Origin: an uncultured Halieaceae bacterium
GTDB lineage: Bacteria; Pseudomonadota; Gammaproteobacteria; Pseudomonadales; Halieaceae
Length of the DNA: 64,000 nt
Direction of reading: 5' to 3'
Assembly (NCBI GenBank): GCA_913057135.1
Contig: CAJXNM010000013.1
Coordinates: 1 to 64,000 of the forward strand
The notes under the pieces were generated by a model, which was given only the letters and a program-made list of their open reading frames with translations, was not told the origin of the DNA and made no database searches. This document shows, in pieces, positions 31,683 to 41,136 of the stretch (the first letter of the stretch is position 1; the number at the start of each line of letters is the position of its first letter). The position numbers and the translations under genes were made by a program.

Positions 31683-32333
31683 ATGACCCTTGCTGTCCGC
31701 GTGGTTCCCGTTACCCCCTATCAACAAAATTGTTCCGTGGTGAAATGTGAAGCCACCGGGCGTGCGGCTATTGTTGATCCCGGTGGTGATATCGAGCGCA
31801 TTTTGGCCGCGGTTGAGGCGATGTCTGCCACGGTTGAGAAGATTCTTCTTACCCACGGCCATATGGACCACTGTGCCGCCAGCGATGTGCTGCGCCAGCG
31901 GCTCAATGTGCCTATTGAGGGACCCGAGCAGGGTGATCGGTTTTGGATCGATAAATTACCTGAGTGGTGCCAAATGGCCCAGTTCCCCCACGCCGACCCC
32001 TTCGAACCCGATCGATGGTTAACCGATGGTGATACCGTCACGGTGGGTGATGCCACTCTTCAAGTGGTGCACTGCCCAGGTCATACCCCCGGGCACGTGG
32101 TGTTCATTCACGAACCTCAAAAACTTGCGTGGGTAGGTGACGTGATATTTGCGGGCTCCATCGGTCGCACCGACTTCCCCCAAGGGAACCACGAGCAGTT
32201 ACTCAGTTCTATTCGCGACAAATTGTTCCCCAGGGGCGATGACATTCGTTTTATTCCGGGTCACGGGCCCGACTCGACCTTTGGAGCCGAGCGTCAGAGC
32301 AATCCGTTTGTGGCAGACAACCGCTTTGGTTGA
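31683..32333 (+). CDS. MBL-fold metallo-hydrolase, glyoxalase II-like (YcbL group)
   Basis: The 216-residue protein has the metallo-beta-lactamase metal motifs THGHMDHCAA (HxHxDH), HCPGHTPGHVV, GDVIFAGSIGRTDFP and FIPGHGPDS. Size and motifs match the short glyoxalase II-like YcbL/GloC group, which hydrolyse thioesters such as lactoylglutathione. It follows the symporter by 18 bases and converges on the Old Yellow Enzyme gene. Confidence 0.88.
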   Translation: MTLAVRVVPVTPYQQNCSVVKCEATGRAAIVDPGGDIERILAAVEAMSATVEKILLTHGHMDHCAASDVLRQRLNVPIEGPEQGDRFWIDKLPEWCQMAQFPHADPFEPDRWLTDGDTVTVGDATLQVVHCPGHTPGHVVFIHEPQKLAWVGDVIFAGSIGRTDFPQGNHEQLLSSIRDKLFPRGDDIRFIPGHGPDSTFGAERQSNPFVADNRFG

Positions 32334-32338
32334 GTCTG

Positions 32339-33415
32339 TTACGGGCTGACGAAACCCTCCCAGCTCGCCATGTAATCGATAAACCGAGGTCCCAAACCCT
32401 CTTTGGCAAGATAATCACGGGTGACCGGTAGGGCACAGGCTGTGAACTCCGGGTCGGCGATGGCCCGCTTCGGGAAGTCGTGATGTAACACCGCGCCGCG
32501 ACCCACAATCACCATATCTAATCCCGCATCTAGACCGGCTTGGGCGTCTGCTGCGCTGTAAATTTTACCCGCTGCAGCAAGACGCACCCCGTCTCTAGGG
32601 AGTGACGCGAATACCTGTAACAGGCTTTGTCCCTCGAAATCCGGGTGTTCACAGGGTTTGTGCAGATCCCACAGGGACATGTCGAGATAATCCAAGCGCG
32701 GGTCGGTGAGTAGCTGTCCCGCCAGTGCTCGAATCTCGGCAGTATCGACACCAAATCGCTCGGGGGATAGGCGCACACCCAAACTGAAGCCACGTCCGCA
32801 GCGCTCGTGGACACCGGCAATGATGTCCATTAATAAGCGTGCACGATTTTCCGGCGAACCGCCGTAGTTGTCTTCCCGGCGGTTGTACTGGGGGCTTAGG
32901 AACTCCGAGATGAGATAGCCGTGGGCGCCGTGTAACTCAACACCGTCAAACCCCGCCTGTTGTGCCCTAGCGGCGGCCGCCACAAAGTCTTCGATGAGTT
33001 GCTGAACCTGATCGAGGGTCATGGCTTTACTGTTGGTTTTCTCATCATCCGATGGGCACTGGGGCGTGCCGTCGCAATAATCAGGCTGAGAGCGCATACC
33101 ACTGTGCTGTAGTTGCACCACAGCATGACTGCCCGCGGCTTTTAAAGCCGCTGCTAATCGACTCAAACCCTCTATATGCCGGTCATCGTGGGCACCCAGC
33201 TGACCCGGAAAGCCCACCCCAGAGTGTTGCACCGAGGTGGCGCAGGTCATGGTCAAGCCGAAGCCGCCCTGGGCGCGCATGCTTAGCCAGTGCAATTCGT
33301 CGTCACCTAGGGTGCCGTCGGCGGCGCTCTGCAAATTAGTCAGGGGCGCCAACATGAAGCGATTATCGAGCGTAGCGCCACTGGTAAAACTGAGACTGTC
33401 GGCGAGTTGAGTCAT
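32339..33415 (-). CDS. NADH:flavin oxidoreductase, Old Yellow Enzyme family
   Basis: The 358-residue TIM-barrel flavoprotein has FMLAPLTNLQSAADG at the N-terminus, VELHGAHGYLISEFLSP with the two active-site histidines, and RREDNYGGSPENRARLL, typical of OYE/NamA-like enzymes. IVGRGAVLHHDFPKRA is the phosphate-binding end. Substrates are probably activated alkenes; the physiological one is unknown. The amidohydrolase gene lies 44 bases upstream on the same strand. Confidence 0.9.
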   Translation of the reverse strand: MTQLADSLSFTSGATLDNRFMLAPLTNLQSAADGTLGDDELHWLSMRAQGGFGLTMTCATSVQHSGVGFPGQLGAHDDRHIEGLSRLAAALKAAGSHAVVQLQHSGMRSQPDYCDGTPQCPSDDEKTNSKAMTLDQVQQLIEDFVAAAARAQQAGFDGVELHGAHGYLISEFLSPQYNRREDNYGGSPENRARLLMDIIAGVHERCGRGFSLGVRLSPERFGVDTAEIRALAGQLLTDPRLDYLDMSLWDLHKPCEHPDFEGQSLLQVFASLPRDGVRLAAAGKIYSAADAQAGLDAGLDMVIVGRGAVLHHDFPKRAIADPEFTACALPVTRDYLAKEGLGPRFIDYMASWEGFVSP

Positions 33416-33459
33416 GATAGGTCCTGTTGTGAGAGTGAATCGTTCATGTTGAGTCGTCG

Positions 33460-35196
33460 CTAGCGGCTGACGGGATAGGCATTACCCGCAAAGATAGTAG
33501 CAATGACTTGGATCTCCCGGAGCTGATCCAGCTCCACGGTTAAAGGGTCATCGGAGAGCACCGTAAAGTCGGCGATCTTACCCGCTCTAATCGATCCGAG
33601 GTCCGCTTCCTGACCAATGACGAAGGCGGCATCAATGGTGACCGCTTTCAGTGCTGCAGCTCGACTGAGTTGCTCTGTAGCAATACCTTCATTGCCTTCA
33701 ATCGTTTGCCGTGCAGCCGCCGACCACATCAGCGTCAGCGGTGACAAGGGGGCCATGGGGCTATCGGAGTGCAGTGCCAATGGAACGCCAGCGCGCTCAA
33801 GGCTGCCTAAGCGCACCATCTGGGCGGCGCGATCAGGCCCCAGCCAGCGGTCGGCGTATAACTCTGACAGTATGAAATGGTAGTAAGGGTTGGCCGAGAC
33901 GGCTGCCCCCAAGGCTTCTAACTGTCGAGTTTGATCCTCGGTACTGTAGGCAAAGTGTTCTAGGGTCATGCGGTGGTCGAGTCGAGGGCTTGTCGCGTGC
34001 AGACGCTTGAGTAGCGCAATAAACCAGTCGGTAGCCGCATCGCCGTTGCTGTGGGCGTGTAGCTGGAAGCCCGCATCCCAAAAGGTTTGGGCGAAGTCGT
34101 AGGTGAGGTCTTGGGGAGCCATCCACACCCCCTGATGGCCATCTAAGTAACCCGGTGGTCCCATTTGGCTCAGGCCACTGAAAATTGCGCCATCGAGCAT
34201 TAGCTTGAAGTGATTACCCACTTGCACCCGTTCGTTATTTGACTGCTGCCATTGGCGCACCTCCGCAAGGGCTTGTTCCGGAGACTGCTGACGCCCCATG
34301 AAATCGAGAATGATGGGTGTCAAAATAATGCGCGAGGGAATCGGGTAGTTTGCCGCGACCGCTTTAATCCCCTCAATTTCACGCACGGGGTCACCAAAGA
34401 TACCGGTGCCCATATCCAGCGCCGTTGTTACCCCCGCTCGATGCATCATGGCCAGAAAATTCGCCATGCCTTGGGCGAAGCGCTGGGGTGCAAATAAAAA
34501 ATCAAACTTGGGCACAATGGCTTTCAGACCGCCTTCCCAGAAATGACCACGCGCCCAGTCAGCCTCGTGGATGGCCTCGGCATCCGCTGCGGTGATACCC
34601 AAGCGCTGCCAGGCGGCATCATTGCCGACCATTTCGTGAAACGAGCGGTGCCAAAGCAGTACCGGGGTGTCCCCAAACCAGTTATTTAAGGTGTCGCGAT
34701 CAATGTCGCCGTGCCAAAGGGGGTGATAACCCCAGGTAATGAACGGCACCGCCGGGTTGTTATTGCCCTCACTGCTCTCTCGATAGGCATTAACGAGCGC
34801 GGTGAGTCGCTGGCGATAGCTGGCAGGATCCCGTGCGCCGGGAAATTCCCCTGTAGGTAGCGACCAGTCGTCAGGGGCCAAAAAAGGAAACTGGGTGAGT
34901 ACCGCAGGCAGCATCGGGTGCACGTGGGGGTCGATAAAACCCGGTACTAGGACGCGGTCGTCGAAACGCCTGTCAACGGTACCGCCTTTTAGGGCCAGCA
35001 CAGGCTGCAAACTTTCAAGCGACCCCACCGCCACAATGCGCCCCTCTTCCACGGCTACTGCGGTGGCGTAGGGCATTGCCGGCTCCATGGTCACAATGCG
35101 CTTGGCTGTGTAGAGGGTGACGTCGGCACTGGCGTTGGCCGCCAGCAAACATAGGCCAGTGAGCAGTCGCGTCACTAAATTAATGCACATCCTCAT
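33460..35196 (-). CDS. Exported amidohydrolase, YtcJ-like (amidohydrolase family 3)
   Basis: The 578-residue protein begins with a signal peptide (LLTGLCLLAANASA), then a beta-sandwich segment (VTLYTAKRIVTMEPAMP) and a TIM barrel. Metal ligands are visible: FIDPHVHPML near residue 90, LHAHSNGDAATDWF, and HSDSPMAPLSPL near residue 470. Substrate unknown; family members hydrolyse N-substituted formamides or related amides. Periplasmic location is unusual relative to cytoplasmic YtcJ but common in marine gammaproteobacteria. Confidence 0.87.
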   Translation of the reverse strand: MRMCINLVTRLLTGLCLLAANASADVTLYTAKRIVTMEPAMPYATAVAVEEGRIVAVGSLESLQPVLALKGGTVDRRFDDRVLVPGFIDPHVHPMLPAVLTQFPFLAPDDWSLPTGEFPGARDPASYRQRLTALVNAYRESSEGNNNPAVPFITWGYHPLWHGDIDRDTLNNWFGDTPVLLWHRSFHEMVGNDAAWQRLGITAADAEAIHEADWARGHFWEGGLKAIVPKFDFLFAPQRFAQGMANFLAMMHRAGVTTALDMGTGIFGDPVREIEGIKAVAANYPIPSRIILTPIILDFMGRQQSPEQALAEVRQWQQSNNERVQVGNHFKLMLDGAIFSGLSQMGPPGYLDGHQGVWMAPQDLTYDFAQTFWDAGFQLHAHSNGDAATDWFIALLKRLHATSPRLDHRMTLEHFAYSTEDQTRQLEALGAAVSANPYYHFILSELYADRWLGPDRAAQMVRLGSLERAGVPLALHSDSPMAPLSPLTLMWSAAARQTIEGNEGIATEQLSRAAALKAVTIDAAFVIGQEADLGSIRAGKIADFTVLSDDPLTVELDQLREIQVIATIFAGNAYPVSR

Positions 35197-35207
35197 AGTC
35201 AGCCTGA

Positions 35208-37223
35208 CTACCTAGGACAACCAGGCCTGGGCTCCGATTTGCAACTGGCAATAAATAACATGGGGATAGACAGACTAGCTTGGCCACCTGGTGTGTAGGT
35301 CACCACGTTTGATTGCACCGTTTCGAAGCCGCTGGTGCTCGCTTCAACTGAGCAGCTGTGTTCAGTTTCGGCATTCAGAGCAACCTCATCAGGCGAGTTG
35401 CGCGATGGTACCCTCAAGTCGCCACATACAATGGTGTGGTCGGTAAATATCCAATCGACAACTGCACGCGTGTAACTGACAGAGATACCGCTGTCACTCT
35501 CTTCTATGCTGTTGATTACAGGTGGCTCAGTAATAGCAGGGGGGGTTGTGAACTGAACTGCATCGGAGTCAGTGAAAATACCTGATGCGTTGGAAACCCT
35601 TGCTCGACAGCTGTACGTTTTGCCGGGTGTCATCCCTGTTGCGGCGAGCTGTAACGCGCCACTGCTGTAGCCAGTCGGAATCGAACTAGACACAATCACT
35701 GACCCGGGCACGCTAGGATCTACGATATCTTGGTATCCACAATACGCCCCATACTCGGCTGGTGGAAAACGACCATCAGGGCTGCTGATGTTATCAACAA
35801 AAATTCGCTTACCGCCGCTTATGAAGTCTTGTGGAAACGTTAAAATTGGCTTCGACGGAGCAAATGGGGCTGCGGCAGCCAATAAATCATCCCTGCTGTT
35901 ATTACATCCAGGCACTCCGCCTAACATATTCAGTGTTACGCGCGCTGGTGGAAACGTGTCATCACCCCAACCAGCAAGCGGTGCGAGAGCGAGGCAATTG
36001 TCGCTAACGGTCACACCATCCACTGTTAACCTACTGCCATACTCGATGTTCTCTAGCCCATCGAAAGTAGAAACTGAGAGGCCTCGAAGTGTCACTGATC
36101 CACCTACTGCAGTCAGTGTGGAGAAAGCATCAAAGTCTGGTAACAACACCGAGTTGACTGAATTAGCCATCGATATTTGTAAGTCACCACCGATCATGGT
36201 CAAAACATCAAGTCCTTGTGAAAAGGCCAAATTGTCATTGTCGAGTAAGGAAAAATTACCTGTTACCCTTTCCAGTAATCTCAGCTCCAGTAGGCTTGTA
36301 AGCTCGGTATTTCCCGATACATTCAATGAACCGGCAGTCTTCAAGGCGTACAGCGTACCCAACGAAAGTAAGGACCGGTTGTTGGCAATGGTGAGAGAGC
36401 CCTGAATATCGGTTAGGGCACTTAGACCCAGTGCCGCCAGGCTGTCACTACGCATAGCAACGATGCTCAAATCACCGGTGACCGCCGTTAGATCACCAAA
36501 GCCAATAGCTTTGGCAGCATTCGTTGCGAAGTTCAGACTACTAACATGCAGCGCATTAACGCTGTTGACCCCTTTAAATGTAAGCGAGGTGATGTTCTCC
36601 ATACCCGAAAGGTCAATCTGCTCAATGGAAGACCCTGGTGGGGTGGTTACATCAATAGTCACTGCAGGAATAGTCACTGCAGGATTGGCTTGTGGCGCCC
36701 CAAAAAAGCGCCATGTTGCTCCTTGAAAACTTCCATCGGTGTTATCGGTACTAACGATTCTGAACGTGTTAAGAGACCGATTATTGCCGACCCTCACTGT
36801 TTGAGGAGGCATGGCTGTGGTTAATTCAAACACCTTGAGACTTGAGTGAATTATGTTCACTTCTCGGACATACTCGAGGTTGGGTAAGTCGATGCTTGCC
36901 AACAGGCTTCCCTGAATGAGTAGCAATCCCTCCACTCGGCGCAGGTTTTCCAAACGTAAGTTTAGTGCTGCAGTATCCGGCGCAACGCCCGCAATGATCA
37001 GATTGCCCTCTATTACTCCCCCTGCCGGAATACAATTATCAAGTCCTGCCGTTTGCTCGGTAGTGGAGACCATGAGTACACCGACCGTCTCACCGCCAGT
37101 CGTTAGCACATTCGAATCCGATTCAATGAAGGCATTGCACTCCGCTTGTGCCAGCACATGACTGCAGCCCATTGCGGCGACTAGGGCTATACCGCGAGCA
37201 AGTGATGTAGCAATTAGGTTCAT
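35208..37223 (-). CDS. Secreted repeat protein with receptor-L/leucine-rich-like and fibronectin-like parts
   Basis: The 671-residue protein has a signal peptide (ALVAAMGCSHVLAQA), a long repeat region from about residue 60 to 430 built of units like 'L..L..V.G.L.I..N..L.SL' (for example ITSLTFKGVNSVNALHV, GSLTIANNRSLLSLG, GSLNVSGNTELTSL), and a C-terminal part with two fibronectin-III-like stretches (GKTYSCRARVSN; EHSCSVEAS). This is the pattern of receptor-L-domain/LRR-like beta-solenoids. The base composition is visibly more A+T-rich than the neighbours. A surface or secreted binding protein is likely; no function is recognised. Confidence 0.8.
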   Translation of the reverse strand: MNLIATSLARGIALVAAMGCSHVLAQAECNAFIESDSNVLTTGGETVGVLMVSTTEQTAGLDNCIPAGGVIEGNLIIAGVAPDTAALNLRLENLRRVEGLLLIQGSLLASIDLPNLEYVREVNIIHSSLKVFELTTAMPPQTVRVGNNRSLNTFRIVSTDNTDGSFQGATWRFFGAPQANPAVTIPAVTIDVTTPPGSSIEQIDLSGMENITSLTFKGVNSVNALHVSSLNFATNAAKAIGFGDLTAVTGDLSIVAMRSDSLAALGLSALTDIQGSLTIANNRSLLSLGTLYALKTAGSLNVSGNTELTSLLELRLLERVTGNFSLLDNDNLAFSQGLDVLTMIGGDLQISMANSVNSVLLPDFDAFSTLTAVGGSVTLRGLSVSTFDGLENIEYGSRLTVDGVTVSDNCLALAPLAGWGDDTFPPARVTLNMLGGVPGCNNSRDDLLAAAAPFAPSKPILTFPQDFISGGKRIFVDNISSPDGRFPPAEYGAYCGYQDIVDPSVPGSVIVSSSIPTGYSSGALQLAATGMTPGKTYSCRARVSNASGIFTDSDAVQFTTPPAITEPPVINSIEESDSGISVSYTRAVVDWIFTDHTIVCGDLRVPSRNSPDEVALNAETEHSCSVEASTSGFETVQSNVVTYTPGGQASLSIPMLFIASCKSEPRPGCPR

Positions 37224-37351
37224 TCGAGCGTCCTTTTTTTTCTTGTGTCGAGATATTACGCTAAATCATGCCGAGAGAGACTATTTGCCGAGGAAGTTGT
37301 GGCAGGCCATCGGGATTCAGCAGCTCTCCCCCGTGTTGCTAACAGCTTGGC

Positions 37352-38770
37352 TTAACGGATCACTTTTATCCAGTCGCCAATGCGGGGCTCGCCACTGGGG
37401 TAGTAGCCATTTATCAGTCTTAGTTGCGCTTCCGCATCGGGAATGCGTGCACCGCTTGCAAGACTCTCCAGCGTGGCTCCCCTAGGGACCTGTACATAGT
37501 GCAGGGTACGGCTGCTGCCCTTGACCTTCTCTCGGGCCACCAGCGGCCGGAAACTCTCGATAATCGTTAACAACGCTTCGTCTTGGCTCGCAAGATCAGG
37601 GGCGCTGCCCTCGAACAAGAAGCGATAGCCGTGATCAATGACCGCGAGCCGTTTGGTGATACCACCGGCACTGGCCAGTGCGGTACTGCCCGCAAGACCG
37701 AATTGCTCGAGCTGGCGCTGGTCGCTGAGGGTGCCGGTGGCACTTCGGTCTAAAAAAGCACTGGGGGCTTCATCTGCCTGTGCCTTAGACAAGGTGATGG
37801 TGACCGTACTTGCGCCGTCAGGGGAGCGTGCGGTGATGGCTTGCGCGCCGGTCTCTACCCGCCAGCCCTCGGGATATTTGAAGCTGAAATCGAGTTTATT
37901 GTGGTAGAAACGGTTGGGCTCTGCCTGGGCTTGAGCACTGGCGCCGAAGACCAGACCTTCCGTTTGACGTCTGAATTCACCGGGTAGTTCGGGATTTTCC
38001 GGGCGGTCGTCAAAGTCCAGGGTGTTGGCGGTTTTAATGACTGTTTGTAGGCGTAAGTCATTGCGCGGGTGACTGGCATACAGTCCGTGGTAAGTACCCG
38101 AGGGTTTGCCCGATGCTTTGGCCTGGGCGCGCCGATACATCTCCTGGTCCTTGAGTACACCAATGACCGACAGTAACGCATCCGCATCGTAGCCCGCCCG
38201 GTGCATGAATTCCGCCCCTGCGGCATCCGCTTCCAGCTCCATTTCTCGGCCGTAGCCGCTGACGATTTCGGCGCCGGCCATTTGAGTGGCATCGTAAAGG
38301 TCGCCGCTACCGGTCAGTATGTAGGCGGTGGTTGCTAATACCGTGGTGGTGGTGCGCTGGGTACTGCGGCGGCTGTGATGGCGCTCGGTAATGTGGCCAA
38401 TCTCGTGACCGATGACCCCGGCTAACTCAGCCTCCGATTCGAGGTAGGCCAATAATCCGCGCGATACATAGATGTAGCCACCGGGCATAGCGAATGCATT
38501 GATATCGGGGGAGTCGAGCACCGTAAAGGTAAATTTTGCATCGGGCATGCTCGAGCTTTTCACCAATCGCTGGCCGATGCGATCAATGTATTCAGCTAAC
38601 TCGGGGTCGTCGTAAATGCCGATGGATTCAACGAGTTTCTGATGCTCTTCTTTGGTCGATTCGGGGACGCTGACCTGGCGTCCGCCGACACTGACCGAGG
38701 GGCTGCCTGCGCAGGCGGTGAGTAAACAAGACAGCAGTAATACCGTGGGCAAAAAGACAGGCAAGCGCAT
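37352..38770 (-). CDS. M48-family metalloprotease lipoprotein
   Basis: The 472-residue protein has a lipobox (LLTAC, Cys about residue 20), an M48 domain with the zinc motif GVIGHEIGHITERHH near residue 120, and the third ligand in GREMELEADAAGAEF. The BepA/LoiP-type M48 proteases act in outer-membrane quality control. The C-terminal half has a PsbP-like or unknown region (FSFKYPEGWRVETG) and a final LysM-resembling segment (PRGATLESLASG, PRIGDWIKV). It is last in the long minus-strand run of envelope genes, eight bases from the previous stop. Confidence 0.9.
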   Translation of the reverse strand: MRLPVFLPTVLLLSCLLTACAGSPSVSVGGRQVSVPESTKEEHQKLVESIGIYDDPELAEYIDRIGQRLVKSSSMPDAKFTFTVLDSPDINAFAMPGGYIYVSRGLLAYLESEAELAGVIGHEIGHITERHHSRRSTQRTTTTVLATTAYILTGSGDLYDATQMAGAEIVSGYGREMELEADAAGAEFMHRAGYDADALLSVIGVLKDQEMYRRAQAKASGKPSGTYHGLYASHPRNDLRLQTVIKTANTLDFDDRPENPELPGEFRRQTEGLVFGASAQAQAEPNRFYHNKLDFSFKYPEGWRVETGAQAITARSPDGASTVTITLSKAQADEAPSAFLDRSATGTLSDQRQLEQFGLAGSTALASAGGITKRLAVIDHGYRFLFEGSAPDLASQDEALLTIIESFRPLVAREKVKGSSRTLHYVQVPRGATLESLASGARIPDAEAQLRLINGYYPSGEPRIGDWIKVIR

Positions 38771-38778
38771 AGGTATCC

Positions 38779-39450
38779 TTAGTACTGGGCCGAGAGATAC
38801 TTCAACAATTGGTCACCCAAGCTGTCACAGGCGGTGCCCTGCACCGGTGCAATAATGGGAATGGGCACCACCACCGCGGGCATATAGCTTTGGCCGCTGG
38901 TATTGGCTGCAATGCGACCCACTTCAGCCTTATCCGAGAGCCCCCATATGGTGGCCTCATAATCGGATGCTTTACCCCAGGTACCAAAACCAAAGCAACC
39001 GGCGCCACCGGGGCCAACACCACAGGTCATGGAACCCGAGCTGTTGGTCTCTACCGTCGTGCCATCAATCCAAACCATGTACTCGAGCTTCAGCGCCGAC
39101 AGTTCTTTCGCGACTGGCGCCTCTTTCAACAGGGTGTCGATGTCTTCGGTGCGAAGGGGTGCAGTGCGAGGTTCAAACCAGGGATATAGGGTATCGAGAA
39201 ATTGTCGTTCTCCAATGACAGTAATGGAGGGATCACCGGTGCGAATGTGGTCACCGACACATTCGATAAACTCGAATTCAGTCTCATAATCGGGGGCGTG
39301 ACGCCGACCCAAAATAACCACCGAGCGATCACCGATGCCCTCGGTGGGCTCTAAAAACGTCATTTCATCGACGGTGGCATTGACGCATCCTGTTAGCACC
39401 ACAATGGCGCTAATGAGTACAGCCATCGGGACCAGCCTGCTATTGATCAC
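38779..39450 (-). CDS. Lipoprotein of unknown function in the VWA/MotA cluster
   Basis: The 223-residue protein has a signal peptide with lipobox VLTGC (Cys near residue 22; start may be the ATG at residue 9). The mature part contains GDRSVVILGRRH, EFEFIECVGDHI, GERQFLDTLYPWF and a glycine/cysteine stretch (CGVGPGGAGCFGFGTWGK), the last resembling a small loop with a disulfide. No known domain is recognised. Its start overlaps the end of the upstream lipoprotein gene by 11 bases, which supports co-translation. Confidence 0.8.
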   Translation of the reverse strand: MINSRLVPMAVLISAIVVLTGCVNATVDEMTFLEPTEGIGDRSVVILGRRHAPDYETEFEFIECVGDHIRTGDPSITVIGERQFLDTLYPWFEPRTAPLRTEDIDTLLKEAPVAKELSALKLEYMVWIDGTTVETNSSGSMTCGVGPGGAGCFGFGTWGKASDYEATIWGLSDKAEVGRIAANTSGQSYMPAVVVPIPIIAPVQGTACDSLGDQLLKYLSAQY

Positions 39451-40123
39451 GGGTCTTGTCCTCTATAGTCTGCAGCCACGTAGCCACTTCTGGCACCCGC
39501 TCAAAGGCGGTCGCGAAGTGGGCGCCCGCATCGCGCAGGGCCACCACCGCCGCTAAATTGACCGCCTCTTCATCCGACTGTAGGAAGGCCGTAGGTGTTT
39601 TACCGTAGGCACTCAGCTGGAAGTCAGCGAAACTTTCCGTGGGGTAATAGCTGATATCGCCGTTATCGTGATCGTGTATCGACGACACATCGACCAGGCG
39701 GAAGCGATAACGCATCCAAATTTCGTAAACCTTGATATTGGTGTGCAGGGGAATGGTGTACTGCAAATCTTCGACGTAGGGGATGAGCACCGCATCGATA
39801 GGTGCGTCAATGGCATGCAACGTATCGTGATCCTTAATGATCACCACCCGCTCGAACATACCCCCGAGCAGGGTATTCCAGAACTCCACTTGGGCATCGC
39901 CGGTACGCACTAGCCAGTCGGACTCATTGCGGCCCACGGCCTCATCATAGAACTCGTGGTTGGCGAACTCGTCGCTATACACCACACCCAATGTAATCGG
40001 CAGAGGCTCCATGAGGGGCGACGGGAAACGACCCTCGACCACCACCTGGCGGGTTCCGCAGCCGCTGCTCAAAAGCACCAGTAGACTGATGAGAAGCAGT
40101 AGCCCTTTACGGTCTGAAGTCAT
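39440..40123 (-). CDS. Lipoprotein of unknown function in the VWA/MotA cluster
   Basis: From the ATG at 40123 the product is 227 residues with lipobox LLSSGC. The mature part has ITLGVVYSDEFANHEF, DAQVEFWNTLLGGMFERVVII, DAVLIPYVEDLQYTIP and YEIWMRYRFRLVD, a pattern like that of other small lipoproteins that pair with secretion or envelope complexes. No family name is recognised. The start overlaps the 3' end of the VWA gene at 40107 by 17 bases. Confidence 0.8.
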   Translation of the reverse strand: MTSDRKGLLLLISLLVLLSSGCGTRQVVVEGRFPSPLMEPLPITLGVVYSDEFANHEFYDEAVGRNESDWLVRTGDAQVEFWNTLLGGMFERVVIIKDHDTLHAIDAPIDAVLIPYVEDLQYTIPLHTNIKVYEIWMRYRFRLVDVSSIHDHDNGDISYYPTESFADFQLSAYGKTPTAFLQSDEEAVNLAAVVALRDAGAHFATAFERVPEVATWLQTIEDKTRDQ

Positions 40124-41105
40124 TGAGTCCAACGAATGTGCCACCATTCTTATAAGTCAGCTCGCGCATCAGTGTAGCAAAGCGAATACCGGTTGTTTGC
40201 AGCTGAGGCGGTCTAATGAATTGTACGGGGAAGCCAACCGCATGGATTCGAACCCGTCGTTCACCTACGGTGTTCTCAGCGTTCAGTCTATCGACTGTCT
40301 GCACAACATCTTGAATCGATGTGCCGGTGAATTCATCACCAAAGACGTAGATCGATATTTTTTTGCCCGGGTCGTAGAAGCTGCGCACCGCATTGGTAAT
40401 GCCCTCCACCGGGGAACTGTTGGAGAAAACATTCCAGTTGGCGAGGTTGCGCAGGATCAGCTGGCGACGAGCTGGGGTGTCGGGAATCCACTCCCCCTGA
40501 TAGCGACTGAACAAGTAATTACCCATATCGTTCAGTACTTGAATGCCCTTTACTTCCGGGTAGATGTTCAAGGTTGCTTCCATTTCCTGAAGCATTCGTT
40601 CCCACGCATACGAGAACATTGAGCCGGACGTATCGATAATGAAGATGATGTACTCGGAGTCGACGGGGATGCCGCCGACATAATCGCTCTTGCGATCGGC
40701 CTGGGCCGCAAGCAAGCGTTTTTCCTCTTCGCTCAGGCGCTGCCTGGCTATGGCCAGTTGCTGTTCGATGATGCTGTTGCTGTTGCGGGTGGTATCGAGC
40801 TCCTCGTACCGTGCCTTAGAGCGCGCTAGCGCGGCCTGCAGGATAGCAATACGTTCTTTGCTGTCATCGAGTTGCTCTTGTTTAACCAGTAAGTCTCGAT
40901 TGAGGATGCGGGTCTCCCCGCGAATTTCGAACAATTGCTCGGTGAGCTCGGCAACCCGTCCATCCGCTTCTACCACGGATTTTTCCAGTATCTGAGGCTG
41001 GACCGTTTTGGTAATCATCAACAGCAATATCACCGCACCAAAGCCACAGCAAATGACGTCGAGAAACGCAATCGTGAATTCCGCAGTGGGCCGACGTGAT
41101 CGCAT
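40107..41105 (-). CDS. VWA-domain protein with ExbD/MotB-like N-terminal membrane helix
   Basis: The 332-residue protein has an N-terminal helix FTIAFLDVICCGFGAVILLLMI with an Asp at residue 16, a coiled coil at about 43-137, and a C-terminal periplasmic VWA domain with the MIDAS motif DTSGS at 158-162, which binds a divalent metal. The helix resembles the ExbD/TolR/MotB helix whose Asp carries protons through a MotA/ExbB partner. A second such gene precedes it, and an ExbB-like gene is two genes upstream. It is likely an effector subunit moved by the proton channel. Confidence 0.85.
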   Translation of the reverse strand: MRSRRPTAEFTIAFLDVICCGFGAVILLLMITKTVQPQILEKSVVEADGRVAELTEQLFEIRGETRILNRDLLVKQEQLDDSKERIAILQAALARSKARYEELDTTRNSNSIIEQQLAIARQRLSEEEKRLLAAQADRKSDYVGGIPVDSEYIIFIIDTSGSMFSYAWERMLQEMEATLNIYPEVKGIQVLNDMGNYLFSRYQGEWIPDTPARRQLILRNLANWNVFSNSSPVEGITNAVRSFYDPGKKISIYVFGDEFTGTSIQDVVQTVDRLNAENTVGERRVRIHAVGFPVQFIRPPQLQTTGIRFATLMRELTYKNGGTFVGLNDFRP

Positions 41106-41136
41106 TATCGCTGCTGTCCTTGCTGCTTATGTCTGC

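Noticed and set aside
35208-37223. Foreign-looking gene as part of an integrated element
   Set aside because: No integrase, tRNA, direct repeats or other mobile genes flank it, so only gene-level transfer can be suggested.
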